This document shows, in pieces, positions 51,419 through 61,684 of a DNA stretch of 64,000 nt; position 1 is the stretch's first letter, and each line of letters begins with the position of its first letter. The DNA lies in assembly GCF_002873135.1 (NCBI RefSeq), contig NZ_MCVI01000026.1, positions 38,152 to 102,151 on the forward strand, given 5' to 3'. The translations under genes and the position numbers were made by a program. Source of the stretch: Shewanella sp. 10N.286.48.A6. GTDB taxonomy: Bacteria > Pseudomonadota > Gammaproteobacteria > Enterobacterales > Shewanellaceae. Under the pieces are notes generated by a model that had not been told where the DNA came from, searched no databases, and saw nothing but the letters and a program-made list of their open reading frames with translations.

Positions 51419-51955
51419 ATGCTTAAAAGCATCATGATATATTCGACAGTCGATGGACAAACTTTGTCTATTTGTAACAAGCTTAAGTTGATGCTAGAAG
51501 AGGCTGGCGAACAGGTGACTTTGGTTTCTCTTGTTGAAGCAAAGTCGTTACCACTCACGGACTTTGACAAGGTACTCATAGGCGCCAGCATTCGTTATGG
51601 CAAACATCGACCTGAGCTTTATGAGTTCATACAGGCAAACCTGAGCAGCTTGTCCTCAATGAAAAGCGCATTTTTTACGGTAAATGTTGTTGCTCGAAAG
51701 CCCCTTAAAAATACCCCTGAAACCAATCCGTATATGCAAAAGTTTCTGCAATTATCTCAATGGCAGCCTAACTTATTAGGCGTGTTTGCAGGGAAGATAG
51801 ATTACCCGAAGTATCGCACCATGGATAGAGTGATGATCCGCTTTATCATGTGGATGACCAAAGGGCCAACAGATATCACAGGTACTTTTGAGTTTACCGA
51901 TTGGAATAAAGTCGATGAGTTTGCCAATGACTTTATTCAGCTTAATAGTCGTTAA
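51419..51955 (+). CDS. hemG: Protoporphyrinogen oxidase HemG (copy 1)
   Basis: This 178-residue flavodoxin-type enzyme oxidises protoporphyrinogen IX for haem synthesis, coupled to the quinone pool. The FMN loop YSTVDGQT, SIRYGKHRPELYEF and NVVARKPLKN match E. coli HemG. It follows trkH, as in E. coli. A paralogue is at 52443. Confidence 0.92.
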   Translation: MLKSIMIYSTVDGQTLSICNKLKLMLEEAGEQVTLVSLVEAKSLPLTDFDKVLIGASIRYGKHRPELYEFIQANLSSLSSMKSAFFTVNVVARKPLKNTPETNPYMQKFLQLSQWQPNLLGVFAGKIDYPKYRTMDRVMIRFIMWMTKGPTDITGTFEFTDWNKVDEFANDFIQLNSR

Positions 51956-51961
51956 GGCTTA

Positions 51962-52270
51962 TTAAGCTGCGCAATATAAACGATGCAAAATTGAGATAAC
52001 TTCAGTCACTTCAGCATTTTTTAGGGTGTAATACACGTTCTGTGAGCTTTTACGAGTATTGACTAAATCTTGGGCTCGAATGACTGCAAGGTGTTGAGAT
52101 AATGCTGATTGGCTTAATGGCACCGTTTCATTTAATTCAGTGACACTGCGTTCTTTTTCCAGCAGTAAACACAAAATCATCAATCGATAAGGATTAGCAA
52201 TCGCTTTTAGCCATTTGGCTGCCATCTCGGCATTACCTAGCATCGACTCTACATCAATATTTTTAGACAT
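51962..52270 (-). CDS. HlyU/SqrR-like ArsR-family repressor
   Basis: This 102-residue winged-helix regulator has LSQSALSQHLAVIRAQDLVNTRK as its DNA-binding region (about 53-75). Cys34 (MILCLLLEKE) and Cys100 (LHRLYCAA) are 66 residues apart, the spacing of the persulfide-sensing Cys pair in HlyU (38/104) and SqrR (41/107). It resembles Vibrio HlyU. It is convergent with hemG copy 1 and divergent from hemG copy 2. Confidence 0.9.
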   Translation of the reverse strand: MSKNIDVESMLGNAEMAAKWLKAIANPYRLMILCLLLEKERSVTELNETVPLSQSALSQHLAVIRAQDLVNTRKSSQNVYYTLKNAEVTEVISILHRLYCAA

Positions 52271-52338
52271 TTATTTACCTATTACTGATTTAATACTCAG
52301 ATTCATCATACTGCTGGCGAACTTAGATCTCAATTTTA

Positions 52339-52354
52339 TCATCTAATTATATGA
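52339..52354. promoter_or_regulatory. Candidate ArsR operator
   Basis: TCATCTAATTATATGA is an imperfect inverted repeat (14 of 16 bases symmetric) between the divergent repressor and hemG copy 2. A TATAAT -10 lies at 52387-52392 on the plus strand. Confidence 0.4.
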
Positions 52355-52442
52355 GACGTTTCTAATTTGTGATCAAAGAGCGCGATTATAATAGCCTTTT
52401 TTGTAACAATGGCTGCTTATTCAAGCAACAATCGGTGTTGAA

Positions 52443-52997
52443 ATGGCAAAAACTTTAGTTATTTATTATTCAAGAGGTGGGCATACTGCACAAATTAGTC
52501 GTGCAATTGCAGAGCAGATTGTCCATAACGGTCATCAGTGTGATGTGGTCAATATTCTTGATAATAACCATGCTGACATTGATTGGGCAAGCTATGATGT
52601 TATTGCGTTAGGGGCTTGTGTTTTATATGGTTCTTATCATAAGTCGGTATTTGAATTTGTTAATCGTTACCAACAACAGCTGAGCAGCAAGCCCAATAGC
52701 TTTTTCTGTGTCAACGTTGTGGCACGTAAGCCTGAAAAACGCATTCCAGAAAATAATAAATACCTACAAAAGTTTATTGAGCTTTCACCTTGGCAGCCAC
52801 AAGATGTCAAAATCATTGCAGGTAAAGTGAATTACCCATCGTGGACTTGGTATGACAGCTTGGCGATTCGCTTAATTATGAAAATGACTGACGGCCCGAC
52901 TGATCCTAAGAGCGTGATTGATTACACTGATTGGGAAGATGTGAAAGTGTATGCCGATCATGTAGTCAGCCTTGGGGTTACAGCGGTCGCGAGCTAG
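52443..52997 (+). CDS. HemG-like flavodoxin (copy 2)
   Basis: This 184-residue paralogue of hemG copy 1 has the FMN loop YYSRGGHTAQ, the LGACVLYGSYH segment, and VNVVARKPEKR, then LSPWQPQDVKIIAGK. It is likely a protoporphyrinogen oxidase or related flavoprotein. It is divergent from the HlyU-like repressor and may be controlled by it. Which copy is the main enzyme cannot be told. Confidence 0.85.
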   Translation: MAKTLVIYYSRGGHTAQISRAIAEQIVHNGHQCDVVNILDNNHADIDWASYDVIALGACVLYGSYHKSVFEFVNRYQQQLSSKPNSFFCVNVVARKPEKRIPENNKYLQKFIELSPWQPQDVKIIAGKVNYPSWTWYDSLAIRLIMKMTDGPTDPKSVIDYTDWEDVKVYADHVVSLGVTAVAS

Positions 52998-53045
52998 CTC
53001 TTTGAGTTAGCTTGTTACGTTAGTACTTCAAGCTAGTGCGTCTAA

Positions 53046-54488
53046 TTAGTACTTCCAAAATTTGGGGGCGAACAGTACCGCCACGGTAATGATTTCTAAT
53101 CGCCCCAATAACATTCCAAAAGCCAGCGCCCATTTAGCGGTATCCGGTAAGCTGGCAAAATTACCCGCTGGGCCAATAACAGGCCCAAGACCTGGGCCTA
53201 CATTAGTTACCGCAGTAATGGCGCCTGAAATACTGGTCACAGGATCTAACCCTGTAAGTACCAAGGTCACCGCAAGCACTATAACCACGATCAAAAACAG
53301 CATGATAAAGGCCATGATTGAGCGAATAATATCATTATCAATAATGCGATTATTATAGCGCTTACTGACTACAGCTTGAGGATGGACTTGTTGAGTTAAT
53401 TGCTGGAGCATGACTTTAAGTGAAATCTGAAAGCGAAATATTTTAATCCCACCAGAGGTCGAGCCGGAGCAGCTACCAGCAAACATCAGAAATAAAAAAC
53501 TGATACTGGCAAAAGCGCCCCATGCCTGATAATCGGTTAAGCCATAGCCAGTCGTTGTAACCACTGAGATGACGTTAAACCCAGATAGTCGCATGGCGTC
53601 GAGCAGTGCCATATCTGATTTGAACCAAAGCCAAAAGCCAAGGGTTACCGACACCAAGATGATAAATTTTATAAAGCCTTTAACTTGTTCGTCATTCCAT
53701 ATCTTTAAGGTTTTTTGCTGAATGCTTTGTACAAACATCAGCAGCGGCAAGCCTCCTGCAGCCATAAACAAAATTGCGACCCAATGGGCTGCTGGAGTAA
53801 AAGCTGACATTGAGCTATCAGACGTTGAATAGCCGCCAGTAGACAGTGTGGTCATGGCATGATTAATGGCTTCAAACCAATGCATCCCCGACAAGTGGTA
53901 GGCCAAGGCACATAACACGGTAAGCACAACATAGACCTCAAAAAGGTATTTGGCCATGTGTTGGGTCCGTGGAGTGGTTTTGTCGCTCCAGTCTGACGAC
54001 TCGGTGCGAAACAGGCGCATACCACCGACATTGAGAAAAGGCAGAATGGCTACCGCCATGACAATAAAACCGATCCCACCAAGCCATTGTAATAGGGATC
54101 GCCAAATTAAAATGCTGTGGTCCATGTCGTCTAAGCCTGACAGCACAGTTGAGCCTGTGGTGGTGATGCCGGACATGGTTTCGAAAAAGGCGTCGGTATA
54201 GTTAATACCGTGGTAAAGGGTGAAAGGTAAGGCGGCAAATAAACTGACTACCAGCCAAGTCATGCTGGTGAGAAAAAACATATCGCGGATATTAAGGTTA
54301 ACGTCGCTGCTGCGGCCAGCTTGAATACATAAAATCGCAACGAGGCCGCTAAACAACCCGGACATCATAAATGCGCCGATAGTTTCTTCATGATAAAACA
54401 GCGCAAAAGCCATTGGCACCAGCATGAAGCCAGTGAGAATAGATAAAAAAGCGCCAATGACAAACAGTAGCGGTTTTAAATTCAGCAT
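53046..54488 (-). CDS. trkH: Trk potassium uptake transmembrane protein TrkH (copy 2)
   Basis: This 480-residue TrkH-family channel has repeated pore loops (GITTTGSTV, TTLSTGGYSTS, VTTTGYGLT, AVTNVGPGLG). It starts 19 bp after trkA, so the two are probably one operon and functionally paired. The other trkH at 49889 differs clearly in sequence, so it is not a recent duplicate. Confidence 0.94.
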   Translation of the reverse strand: MLNLKPLLFVIGAFLSILTGFMLVPMAFALFYHEETIGAFMMSGLFSGLVAILCIQAGRSSDVNLNIRDMFFLTSMTWLVVSLFAALPFTLYHGINYTDAFFETMSGITTTGSTVLSGLDDMDHSILIWRSLLQWLGGIGFIVMAVAILPFLNVGGMRLFRTESSDWSDKTTPRTQHMAKYLFEVYVVLTVLCALAYHLSGMHWFEAINHAMTTLSTGGYSTSDSSMSAFTPAAHWVAILFMAAGGLPLLMFVQSIQQKTLKIWNDEQVKGFIKFIILVSVTLGFWLWFKSDMALLDAMRLSGFNVISVVTTTGYGLTDYQAWGAFASISFLFLMFAGSCSGSTSGGIKIFRFQISLKVMLQQLTQQVHPQAVVSKRYNNRIIDNDIIRSIMAFIMLFLIVVIVLAVTLVLTGLDPVTSISGAITAVTNVGPGLGPVIGPAGNFASLPDTAKWALAFGMLLGRLEIITVAVLFAPKFWKY

Positions 54489-54507
54489 AGTGCCATTATT
54501 GGTGACG

Positions 54508-55917
54508 CTAGAAGAAAAACGCGCTCGGTTGGAACAGCTTTTCTACATCGCCAATGAACTTTTTATTTACTAAAAATAGAATCACATGATCTCCTTCTTC
54601 AATGACGGTTTTATCATGACCCATAATCACTTCATCATTTCTAACGATAGCGCCAATGGTCGTTCCTGGGGGTAATTTTATGTCGCTGATTTGCTTGCCG
54701 ACCACTTTTGAGGTGGAAGAACTGCCATGGGCAATGGCTTCGATAGCTTCAGCTGCGCCGCGACGTAATGAGTAAACATTACAAATATCGCCTTGGCGGA
54801 TATGGGTCAGTAAGGCTGAAATGGTGGTTTGCTGCGGTGAAATTGCAATATCGATATTGGCTTCTTGGACAATATCCACATAGGCTTCACGTTGAATAAG
54901 CACCATGACTTTTTTGGCGCCCATTCGCTTAGCTAATAGCGCCGACATAATGTTAGCTTCGTCATCATTGGTGACAGCTATAAACACATCTGTTTGGTCA
55001 ATGTGCTCTTCTTGCAGTAACTCTTGATCCGATGCATCACCGTTAAATACTGTGCAGTTTTCTAACCTTTCTGACAGGCTTTCTGCGCGCTCTAAACTGT
55101 GTTCAATGAGTTTGACTGAGTGCTTTTTTTGTAATCTTTTTGCAAGGCCATAACCAATATTACCACCACCGGCGATCATGATATTACGGTAAGAATTATC
55201 CAGCTTTTGCATTTCACTCATCACCGCTCGCACATGGCGGGTGTCGGCAACGAAAAACACTTCATCATCGGCTTCGATAATGGTGGTACCGCGGGGCATA
55301 ATCGCTTTGCCTTTACGGAAAATAGCCGCGACCCGGGTATCAATATTCGGCATATGTTCACGCAGCGTTGCCAGCGCGTTACCCACTAATGGCCCACCAT
55401 AATAAGCCTTAATGGCCACTAGGCTTAATTTGCCTTTAGCAAACTCGAGTACTTGCAGTGCGCCAGGGTATTGCACTAAACGTTCAATATAGGCGGTAAC
55501 AAGTTGCTCTGGGGCAATCAATTCATCAATAACAAAGCCACCACGTAATTTGGTGTCACTGTTTTTAACTTCGGTATTGATGAACAATTTGTCGCGCTGC
55601 TCAAGGTAAGCTTCTGAGCGGATCCGGGCTATTTTGGTTGGGGTGCCAAATAAGCTGTATGCAATATGGCATGCAGCCATATTGCATTCATCACTATTGG
55701 TGACTGCAATTAGCATATCGGCATCTTCTGCGCCGGCCCTTTTTAAGGTGCTCGGGTGAGCACCATGGCCGATGACGGTTTGCAAATCGAATTTATCTTG
55801 TAAGTATTTAACTCTGGCGCGGTTATTATCCACTAAGGTGATGTCGTTATTTTCACCGACGAGGTTTTCAGCCAGTGTGCCGCCAACTTGGCCTGCGCCC
55901 AAAATAATAATTTTCAT
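54508..55917 (-). CDS. trkA: Trk system regulatory subunit TrkA
   Basis: This 469-residue peripheral protein controls TrkH gating by nucleotide binding. It has two RCK-N/RCK-C pairs: [16 protein letters not shown] at the N-terminus and [17 protein letters not shown] at about residue 243. It lies in the def-fmt-rsmB-trkA order typical of gammaproteobacteria. Confidence 0.96.
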   Translation of the reverse strand: MKIIILGAGQVGGTLAENLVGENNDITLVDNNRARVKYLQDKFDLQTVIGHGAHPSTLKRAGAEDADMLIAVTNSDECNMAACHIAYSLFGTPTKIARIRSEAYLEQRDKLFINTEVKNSDTKLRGGFVIDELIAPEQLVTAYIERLVQYPGALQVLEFAKGKLSLVAIKAYYGGPLVGNALATLREHMPNIDTRVAAIFRKGKAIMPRGTTIIEADDEVFFVADTRHVRAVMSEMQKLDNSYRNIMIAGGGNIGYGLAKRLQKKHSVKLIEHSLERAESLSERLENCTVFNGDASDQELLQEEHIDQTDVFIAVTNDDEANIMSALLAKRMGAKKVMVLIQREAYVDIVQEANIDIAISPQQTTISALLTHIRQGDICNVYSLRRGAAEAIEAIAHGSSSTSKVVGKQISDIKLPPGTTIGAIVRNDEVIMGHDKTVIEEGDHVILFLVNKKFIGDVEKLFQPSAFFF

Positions 55918-55946
55918 TGCTGTGCGGGTATCCCTACTAAACGAGC

Positions 55947-57230
55947 TTAAAGCGCTTTAACTAAACGTGCGTAGTAAAAGCCATCACAATTGTTTTGGCC
56001 TGGTAGCAATTGCCAACCAATATCATCAGCAGATGATTGTTGGGCGATTGGTACTAATGTCGCATCGCTTGTTCTTTGTAAAAATTGCTCTATTTGCTGG
56101 CTGTTTTCTTCTGGCAAAATTGAGCAAGTGGCATAAAGGATGGTGCCGCCGGGTTTCAGCCATTTCCAGCAATGATCAATGATTTGTTGTTGCAGTAAAG
56201 CCAGTTCATCAATATCACTGTTTTTACGTAGCCACTTAATGTCAGGGTGGCGACGAATGACACCGGTTGCAGAGCAAGGGGCATCTAATAAGATCCGGTC
56301 AAACTTTTCACCTTGCCACCAAGTATCAATATTGGCTGCATCACCATGAATAACTTGCGCTTTTAATTGTAATCTGTCCAGATTTTGTTGCACACGCTCT
56401 AAGCGTTTGTCATCAAAATCTACCGCGACTAGACTAATGTTTGGCGCAGTTTCTATTAGATGGCAGGTTTTTCCGCCGGGTGCAGCACAGGCATCAAGAA
56501 CCAGTTCATTAGTTTCTGGTGCTAATAGCGTTGCTGCCCACTGCGCGGCCCCATCTTGTACTGAGGCTGAGCCTTCAGCAAAACCGGGTAATCGCATTAC
56601 ATCTGTTGGACTAGCAAGTAAAATCGCATCATCACTCGCACCGGCACTGGCTTCTACTTCTTGTTCAGCAAGTAGCGCTAAGTATTGCTCACGGGTTTGT
56701 GATAGCTGATTGTTGCGTAGCCACATTGGTGGGCGTTGATGGCTTTGCTCAATAACTTGTTGCCATTGATCTGGGTAGGCCGATTTTAGGCGTTTAATAA
56801 ACCAAGCAGGAGTATTGTATTTCAGGGTGTCGTTGTCAGTATTTAGTGGTGCTTCTTTACGTTGAATATTACGAAGAACACCATTAACCACTTTAACTAA
56901 ACCATCAAATTTCATTTGGCGGCAGGCTTCAGCGGTTTCTGAAATGGCCGCATGAGCAGGAATTCGAGTGAAGTAAAGCTGATAACAACCCACCAATAAT
57001 AATTGGTGCAATATACGCTGCTTACCTTTAAAGGGTTTGCTTAAGCAGTCACTGACACATTTATCCAGTTGTGGCAGTTGACGCATTACGCCATAACAAA
57101 GTTCTGCTAATAGGGCTTTGTCTTTACCATTTTCGAGATGTTGTTGTTGATCTGGCAAGGCCACCGATAGTGAAATGCCTTTCTCAAGTACATTGAAAAT
57201 GGCTTTGGCTGCGAGCGCTCTAACATTCAT
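55947..57230 (-). CDS. rsmB: 16S rRNA m5C967 methyltransferase RsmB
   Basis: This 427-residue SAM-dependent enzyme has an N-terminal NusB-like RNA-binding domain and a C-terminal catalytic domain. [13 protein letters not shown] is the SAM site, [15 protein letters not shown] is motif IV, and [10 protein letters not shown] carries the catalytic Cys. It overlaps the fmt stop by one base (TAATG), which implies coupled translation. Confidence 0.97.
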   Translation of the reverse strand: MNVRALAAKAIFNVLEKGISLSVALPDQQQHLENGKDKALLAELCYGVMRQLPQLDKCVSDCLSKPFKGKQRILHQLLLVGCYQLYFTRIPAHAAISETAEACRQMKFDGLVKVVNGVLRNIQRKEAPLNTDNDTLKYNTPAWFIKRLKSAYPDQWQQVIEQSHQRPPMWLRNNQLSQTREQYLALLAEQEVEASAGASDDAILLASPTDVMRLPGFAEGSASVQDGAAQWAATLLAPETNELVLDACAAPGGKTCHLIETAPNISLVAVDFDDKRLERVQQNLDRLQLKAQVIHGDAANIDTWWQGEKFDRILLDAPCSATGVIRRHPDIKWLRKNSDIDELALLQQQIIDHCWKWLKPGGTILYATCSILPEENSQQIEQFLQRTSDATLVPIAQQSSADDIGWQLLPGQNNCDGFYYARLVKAL

Positions 57231-58219
57231 TATGGCTGTGCCTCATTGTCTTCTTTCGCGACTGGGTTAAAGTTTACCCCTGGGGCAAACCAGTCTGCGC
57301 GTGAGTTAAGAATATCTGCGACAGGCATTTGCTTTTTACCCGGTAATTGCATGACTTGTAGCTGCAAAGAGCCTTCGCCTGTAGCGACGGTGACACCTTG
57401 CTTATTGCTGTCTAGTACGGTACCAGGTGTGGCATTAGTGCCATTACTATCAACAGCATTATTGTAACTCGCTTGCCATACCTTGATGGTATTGCCTTGG
57501 TGGCTAAAATGACTAGCTGGCCAAGGGTTAAAGGCGCGAATTTCTTGCCATAATTGTTTCGCAGGCTTAGTCCAATCTATTTGAGCTTCTTCTTTAGATA
57601 ACTTTTCAGCATAGTTAGCTAAAGATTCATCTTGTTGTTCAGCAACGAGGGTGCCTTTGCTTAAACCTTCAAGCGCTTCTATTAACGCTGGCGGTCCTTG
57701 TTCGGCTAATTTGCTATACAAGGTTGCAGAAGTGTCGGTGTCTTCAATTTTAAGCGACGTTTTAAGTAACATGTCACCAGTATCTAAACCGATATCCATT
57801 TGCATAATCGTGACGCCAGTTTCGCTGTCACCAGCCCAAAGCGCGCGCTGGATTGGCGCGGCGCCACGCCAGCGAGGCAATATAGAACCGTGTACATTAA
57901 TACAACCCAGTTTTGGCGTATCTAATACTATCTTTGGCAGGATTAATCCGTATGCAACGACGACCATAATGTCAGCGTTTAAGGCAGCAAGCTCTGCTTG
58001 GGCATCCTCTTTGCGTAATGATGGCGGCTGATATACAGGGATATCGTTGGCAACAGCAAGCTGCTTTACCGGGCTTGCTTGCAGTTTTTTGCCACGGCCC
58101 GCAGGTCTATCTGGCTGCGAATACACCGCAATCACATTGTGGTCGGAATTAATAAGTGCCTGCAAATGTAAAGCGGCAAAGTCTGGCGTGCCAGCAAAGA
58201 TAATATTTAACGGTTTCAA
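57230..58219 (-). CDS. fmt: Methionyl-tRNA formyltransferase
   Basis: This 329-residue enzyme formylates initiator Met-t[18 protein letters not shown], the folate/active-site [20 protein letters not shown] and the C-terminal domain are visible. Translation appears to start at TTG 58219, with AGGA six bases upstream; the [13 protein letters not shown] beginning fits homologues. It is eight bp after def. Confidence 0.96.
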   Translation of the reverse strand: MKPLNIIFAGTPDFAALHLQALINSDHNVIAVYSQPDRPAGRGKKLQASPVKQLAVANDIPVYQPPSLRKEDAQAELAALNADIMVVVAYGLILPKIVLDTPKLGCINVHGSILPRWRGAAPIQRALWAGDSETGVTIMQMDIGLDTGDMLLKTSLKIEDTDTSATLYSKLAEQGPPALIEALEGLSKGTLVAEQQDESLANYAEKLSKEEAQIDWTKPAKQLWQEIRAFNPWPASHFSHQGNTIKVWQASYNNAVDSNGTNATPGTVLDSNKQGVTVATGEGSLQLQVMQLPGKKQMPVADILNSRADWFAPGVNFNPVAKEDNEAQP

Positions 58220-58227
58220 ATGGAGTC

Positions 58228-58740
58228 CTATGCTTCTTTTGCTTCTAAACGGGCTTCTTTCTCAAGTTTAGTCTTGATACGGTCACGTTTCATTTTTGAC
58301 AAGTAATCGACGAACAACTTGCCTTTTAAATGATCCATTTCGTGCTGTAGACAGATGGCAAATAGCTCATCCGCTTCAACCGTAAACTCTTTACCGTGAC
58401 GATCTTGGGCTTTTAAGGTAACAAATTCAGCACGATCAACTTTAGCGTAAATGCCCGGAACCGAAAGACAGCCTTCTTCATTAGTGAACTCGCCGCTTTT
58501 GCTGACAATCTCAGGATTAATGAAAATGGTCGGACGCTCAACTTCATCCTGCAGGTCCATCACAATTAATTGTTGATGGAAATCTACCTGAGTAGCCGCA
58601 AGTCCAATGCCTTTTTCCTCGTACATTGTTTCAAGCATGTTATCTATTTGGGTTTGCAAAACCTCACCAAAATCGGTGACAGGCTTAGCAACTGTGCGTA
58701 ATCTTTCATCTGGAAAACGTAAAACTTTTAATAATGGCAT
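58228..58740 (-). CDS. def: Peptide deformylase
   Basis: This 170-residue metalloenzyme removes the N-formyl group from new proteins. Motif 1 is GIGLAATQ, motif 2 is EGCLSVP (metal Cys) and motif 3 is QHEMDHLKG (metal His pair and catalytic Glu). It is the first gene of the def-fmt-rsmB-trkA-trkH series and is divergent from the LysM gene. Confidence 0.97.
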   Translation of the reverse strand: MPLLKVLRFPDERLRTVAKPVTDFGEVLQTQIDNMLETMYEEKGIGLAATQVDFHQQLIVMDLQDEVERPTIFINPEIVSKSGEFTNEEGCLSVPGIYAKVDRAEFVTLKAQDRHGKEFTVEADELFAICLQHEMDHLKGKLFVDYLSKMKRDRIKTKLEKEARLEAKEA

Positions 58741-58875
58741 ATATAAACTCTTAACAAGTCTGTCAAATTTCAGCCAGTTAGCTATACTGGCTTGGTTAAT
58801 GGGTTAATTTTAATCCTTACTGACTATCAATAACAGCAAAAGCTCTAATAAAGAGCTAAACACATGGAATGAACC

Positions 58876-59979
58876 ATGAAACGGATATTTTTACTCGCGT
58901 TTTTGACACTAAGTACCATAGCCTCAACCTTGGTTTTGGCTGATAAATTAACATTAAAGTCTGGTCACCCCGATTCATATATCGTTAAAAAAGGCGATAC
59001 GCTGTGGGATATATCAGCCTTTTTCTTAGACGATCCTTGGCGTTGGCCTAAATTATGGGGCGCAAATCCACAGATTGCGAACCCGCATTTAATTTATCCT
59101 GGCGATCGACTCACCTTAGTGTTTATCGATGGACAACCACGGTTAGTATTAAAGCAGCATATCAAAAAAGGCCCTGAAGGGCGCATTAGCGACAAAGGTG
59201 GTCCAATCCCTGCTATTGATTTATCACTGATCCAGCCTTATTTGGTGCAAAACCGAATCGTAGACCCAGAATGGCTTGATGGCTTGCCAATGATCCTTGC
59301 TGGTGAAAGTCCATCTCGTCATCATACAGTAGGAGATGTGGTTTATATTAATGCCAATTTACCTGTTGGTGAAAAGCTGGCGGTATACCAAGAAGGTAGA
59401 GAGTTTTTTGATAAAGAAAATAGCGAGTTACTAGGGCAAGAAATTATTTTGACTGCCAGTGGTCGAGTGATTGAATCTGGCGACATTTCAAAAGTGCAAT
59501 TACTGAGTAACTTACGCGAATCGAAAGCCGGTTTTAAAGTTGCACCGGTAGAAGATGAAGCGCTGATGTCAGCTTACTTTATTCCTAAAGCGGCGCCAGA
59601 GTCTGTGCCTGCTAACGTGTTAGCCATTGAGAAAGATATTCGTGAAGTTGGCAAGCTAGATATCGTTTATCTTGATAAAGGGGCTGTTGATGGTATCGAC
59701 ACCGGTCATGTGTTTGGTATTTATCGCAATGGTGAAACCATTGTCATCAATAGTGACGGCATGCCGGTATCAACCATTGATCGTAGTGCTTACGACAACT
59801 TAAAAGCCAAAATATCTGACGATAATGCGATTACCATGCCTGATATTTTCCATGGCAAGTTAATGGTGTTTAAAGTTTTCGAAAAGACCAGTATGGCGAT
59901 TATTATTGCCAATGAACGTCCTGTGCGAGTTGACGATAAGTTAGTCACCCCTAAGACGACTGAGTTAAAAGGCGAGTAA
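58876..59979 (+). CDS. LysM-domain protein
   Basis: This 367-residue exported protein has a signal peptide (IFLLAFLTLSTIASTLVLA) and one LysM domain at about 35-85 (IVKKGDTLWDISAFFLDDPW, then GANPQIANPHLIYPGDRL), which should bind peptidoglycan. The rest has no domain I recognise. It lies between divergent def and dprA, a conserved place in Shewanella and Vibrio, but its role is unknown. Its stop overlaps the possible dprA start. Confidence 0.85.
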   Translation: MKRIFLLAFLTLSTIASTLVLADKLTLKSGHPDSYIVKKGDTLWDISAFFLDDPWRWPKLWGANPQIANPHLIYPGDRLTLVFIDGQPRLVLKQHIKKGPEGRISDKGGPIPAIDLSLIQPYLVQNRIVDPEWLDGLPMILAGESPSRHHTVGDVVYINANLPVGEKLAVYQEGREFFDKENSELLGQEIILTASGRVIESGDISKVQLLSNLRESKAGFKVAPVEDEALMSAYFIPKAAPESVPANVLAIEKDIREVGKLDIVYLDKGAVDGIDTGHVFGIYRNGETIVINSDGMPVSTIDRSAYDNLKAKISDDNAITMPDIFHGKLMVFKVFEKTSMAIIIANERPVRVDDKLVTPKTTELKGE

Positions 59980-60062
59980 TCGATAATAAACTGGTCGACT
60001 GGCTAGTTGTTTGTGCAGTATCCGGGCTAGGACCCGCCCGGATTCAACAATTATTAACTCAA

Positions 60063-61076
60063 ATGGATGTTGAGGAATTACGGCAACGTTTAGAGTTTGA
60101 AAAGCTGTCTTTGCCATTATCGGCAAAGCTGCTGTCTCAATGCCAAATTGATTTTGATAAAGTTGATTTGGCCATTGAGTGGCTTAATCTATCCCCGCAA
60201 CATCACATTGTTACTTTGTCAGACCCTGACTATCCCGCATTACTGCAACAAATATCAGATCCTCCCGGAGTGTTATTTATTAAAGGCCAACTCGAAGCCT
60301 TGCTACGACCTTCAATTGGCATGGTGGGGAGTCGCAATGCATCCGTTGGTGGTTTGAATATGGCAAAGGCGTTAGCCACAGAGATGGTTCAGATGGGCTT
60401 TTCAATAACCAGCGGTATGGCGGCTGGGATTGATGGTGCAGCCCATAAAGGAGCAGTAGACAGTAATGGCGTAACCCTTGCGGTATTAGGTACTGGTGTT
60501 GAATGTATTTACCCTAAACGCCATAGCAATTTGTATCACCAAATCCAGCATCAAGGTTGTGTACTGAGTGAGTTTTGGCCGCAGGTTGGCCCCTATGCAG
60601 GTAATTTTCCTCGGCGAAATCGCATTATTAGTGGTTTATCACTGGGCACGATTGTTGTGGAGGCAACGCGCAAAAGTGGCTCGTTGATCAGTGCGCGCTT
60701 GGCGATGGAGCAAAATCGAGAAGTGTTTGCAGTGCCCGGCTCGGTGCTCGGTGGCTATAACCAAGGTTGCCATGACTTGTTAAAAAATGGCGCTAAATTG
60801 GTAGAATGTGCAACAGATGTTGTTGAAGAATTGTCCGCATTGACGCAGTTTCACCTTGAAAATGTCGCTAATCGTCACCATATAGCAGATAATACAACAA
60901 ATTTGCCATTTTCTGCGCTGTTAGCTAGTGTAGGTTATGAGGCTACTAGTTTAGATGCAGTAGTCGAGCATAGTGGAAAGTCGATAGATCTGGTGTTAGT
61001 TGAAATGCTTGAACTTGAATTACAGGGCCAGGTGGCACAAGTGCCTGGTGGTTACGTCAGATTAGAGAGGAGATAA
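60063..61076 (+). CDS. dprA: DNA-processing protein DprA (N-terminus uncertain)
   Basis: This protein loads RecA on incoming single-stranded DNA during transformation. The Rossmann-like core has [38 protein letters not shown] and [12 protein letters not shown]. The first ATG is 60063, giving 337 residues. The frame stays open upstream to 59964 and encodes SGLGPARIQQLL, a DprA N-terminal helix-hairpin-helix, so the real protein starts earlier, perhaps at ATC 59979 (overlapping the LysM stop) or CTG 59991. No ATG, GTG or TTG exists there. Confidence 0.92.
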   Translation: MDVEELRQRLEFEKLSLPLSAKLLSQCQIDFDKVDLAIEWLNLSPQHHIVTLSDPDYPALLQQISDPPGVLFIKGQLEALLRPSIGMVGSRNASVGGLNMAKALATEMVQMGFSITSGMAAGIDGAAHKGAVDSNGVTLAVLGTGVECIYPKRHSNLYHQIQHQGCVLSEFWPQVGPYAGNFPRRNRIISGLSLGTIVVEATRKSGSLISARLAMEQNREVFAVPGSVLGGYNQGCHDLLKNGAKLVECATDVVEELSALTQFHLENVANRHHIADNTTNLPFSALLASVGYEATSLDAVVEHSGKSIDLVLVEMLELELQGQVAQVPGGYVRLERR

Positions 61077-61078
61077 CC

Positions 61079-61552
61079 ATGTTTGATATCCTCATGTACC
61101 TTTTTGAAAACTATGTTCATAGCGAAGTAGAGCTATTAGTTGACGAAGATGAGCTTACCAAAGAGTTAACCCGAGCAGGTTTTCATCAAGCAGATATTTT
61201 GAAAGCCCTGTCTTGGCTAGAAAGATTGGCTGATTTACAAGAAGGTGATAAACCTTACTTGTGCAATCATGCCCAGCAGTCATTCCGTATTTATACCAAA
61301 GATGAAATGGATAAATTGGATGTTGAGTGCCGTGGGTTTTTATTGTTTCTTGAACAAATCCAAGTGCTCAGTGTTGAAACCCGTGAAATGGTCATCGAAC
61401 GGGTGATGGCGCTAGATGAAACCACCCTAATCTTGGAAGATTTAAAGTGGGTGGTGTTGATGGTGTTATTTAATGTACCAGGCAACGAGTCTGCTTATGA
61501 GCAAATGGAAGATCTTATTTTTGAACAGCCTGATGGGCGGTTACATTCTTAA
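61079..61552 (+). CDS. smg: Smg protein (DUF494)
   Basis: This 157-residue acidic helical protein is found next to dprA in many gammaproteobacteria. It starts [16 protein letters not shown] and ends near a hydrophobic [14 protein letters not shown] segment. Its function is unknown. It is two bp after dprA and ends at a terminator. Confidence 0.93.
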   Translation: MFDILMYLFENYVHSEVELLVDEDELTKELTRAGFHQADILKALSWLERLADLQEGDKPYLCNHAQQSFRIYTKDEMDKLDVECRGFLLFLEQIQVLSVETREMVIERVMALDETTLILEDLKWVVLMVLFNVPGNESAYEQMEDLIFEQPDGRLHS

Positions 61553-61585
61553 GTCTTTAAACCTATTGTCATGAGTTAACTAAAT

Positions 61586-61608
61586 AAGGAGGCTAGGCCT
61601 CCTTTTTT
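61586..61608 (+). terminator. Terminator after smg
   Basis: AAGGAGGC and GCCTCCTT form an eight-bp stem with a three-base loop, followed by T residues, 33 bp after the smg stop. Confidence 0.88.
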
Positions 61609-61684
61609 GATCGTCAGCTTGGCTATTTTGTCATCCCTGTGTAACCTGAATAGGGTGACACCTTTATGTAATATTGAGAGTAAA

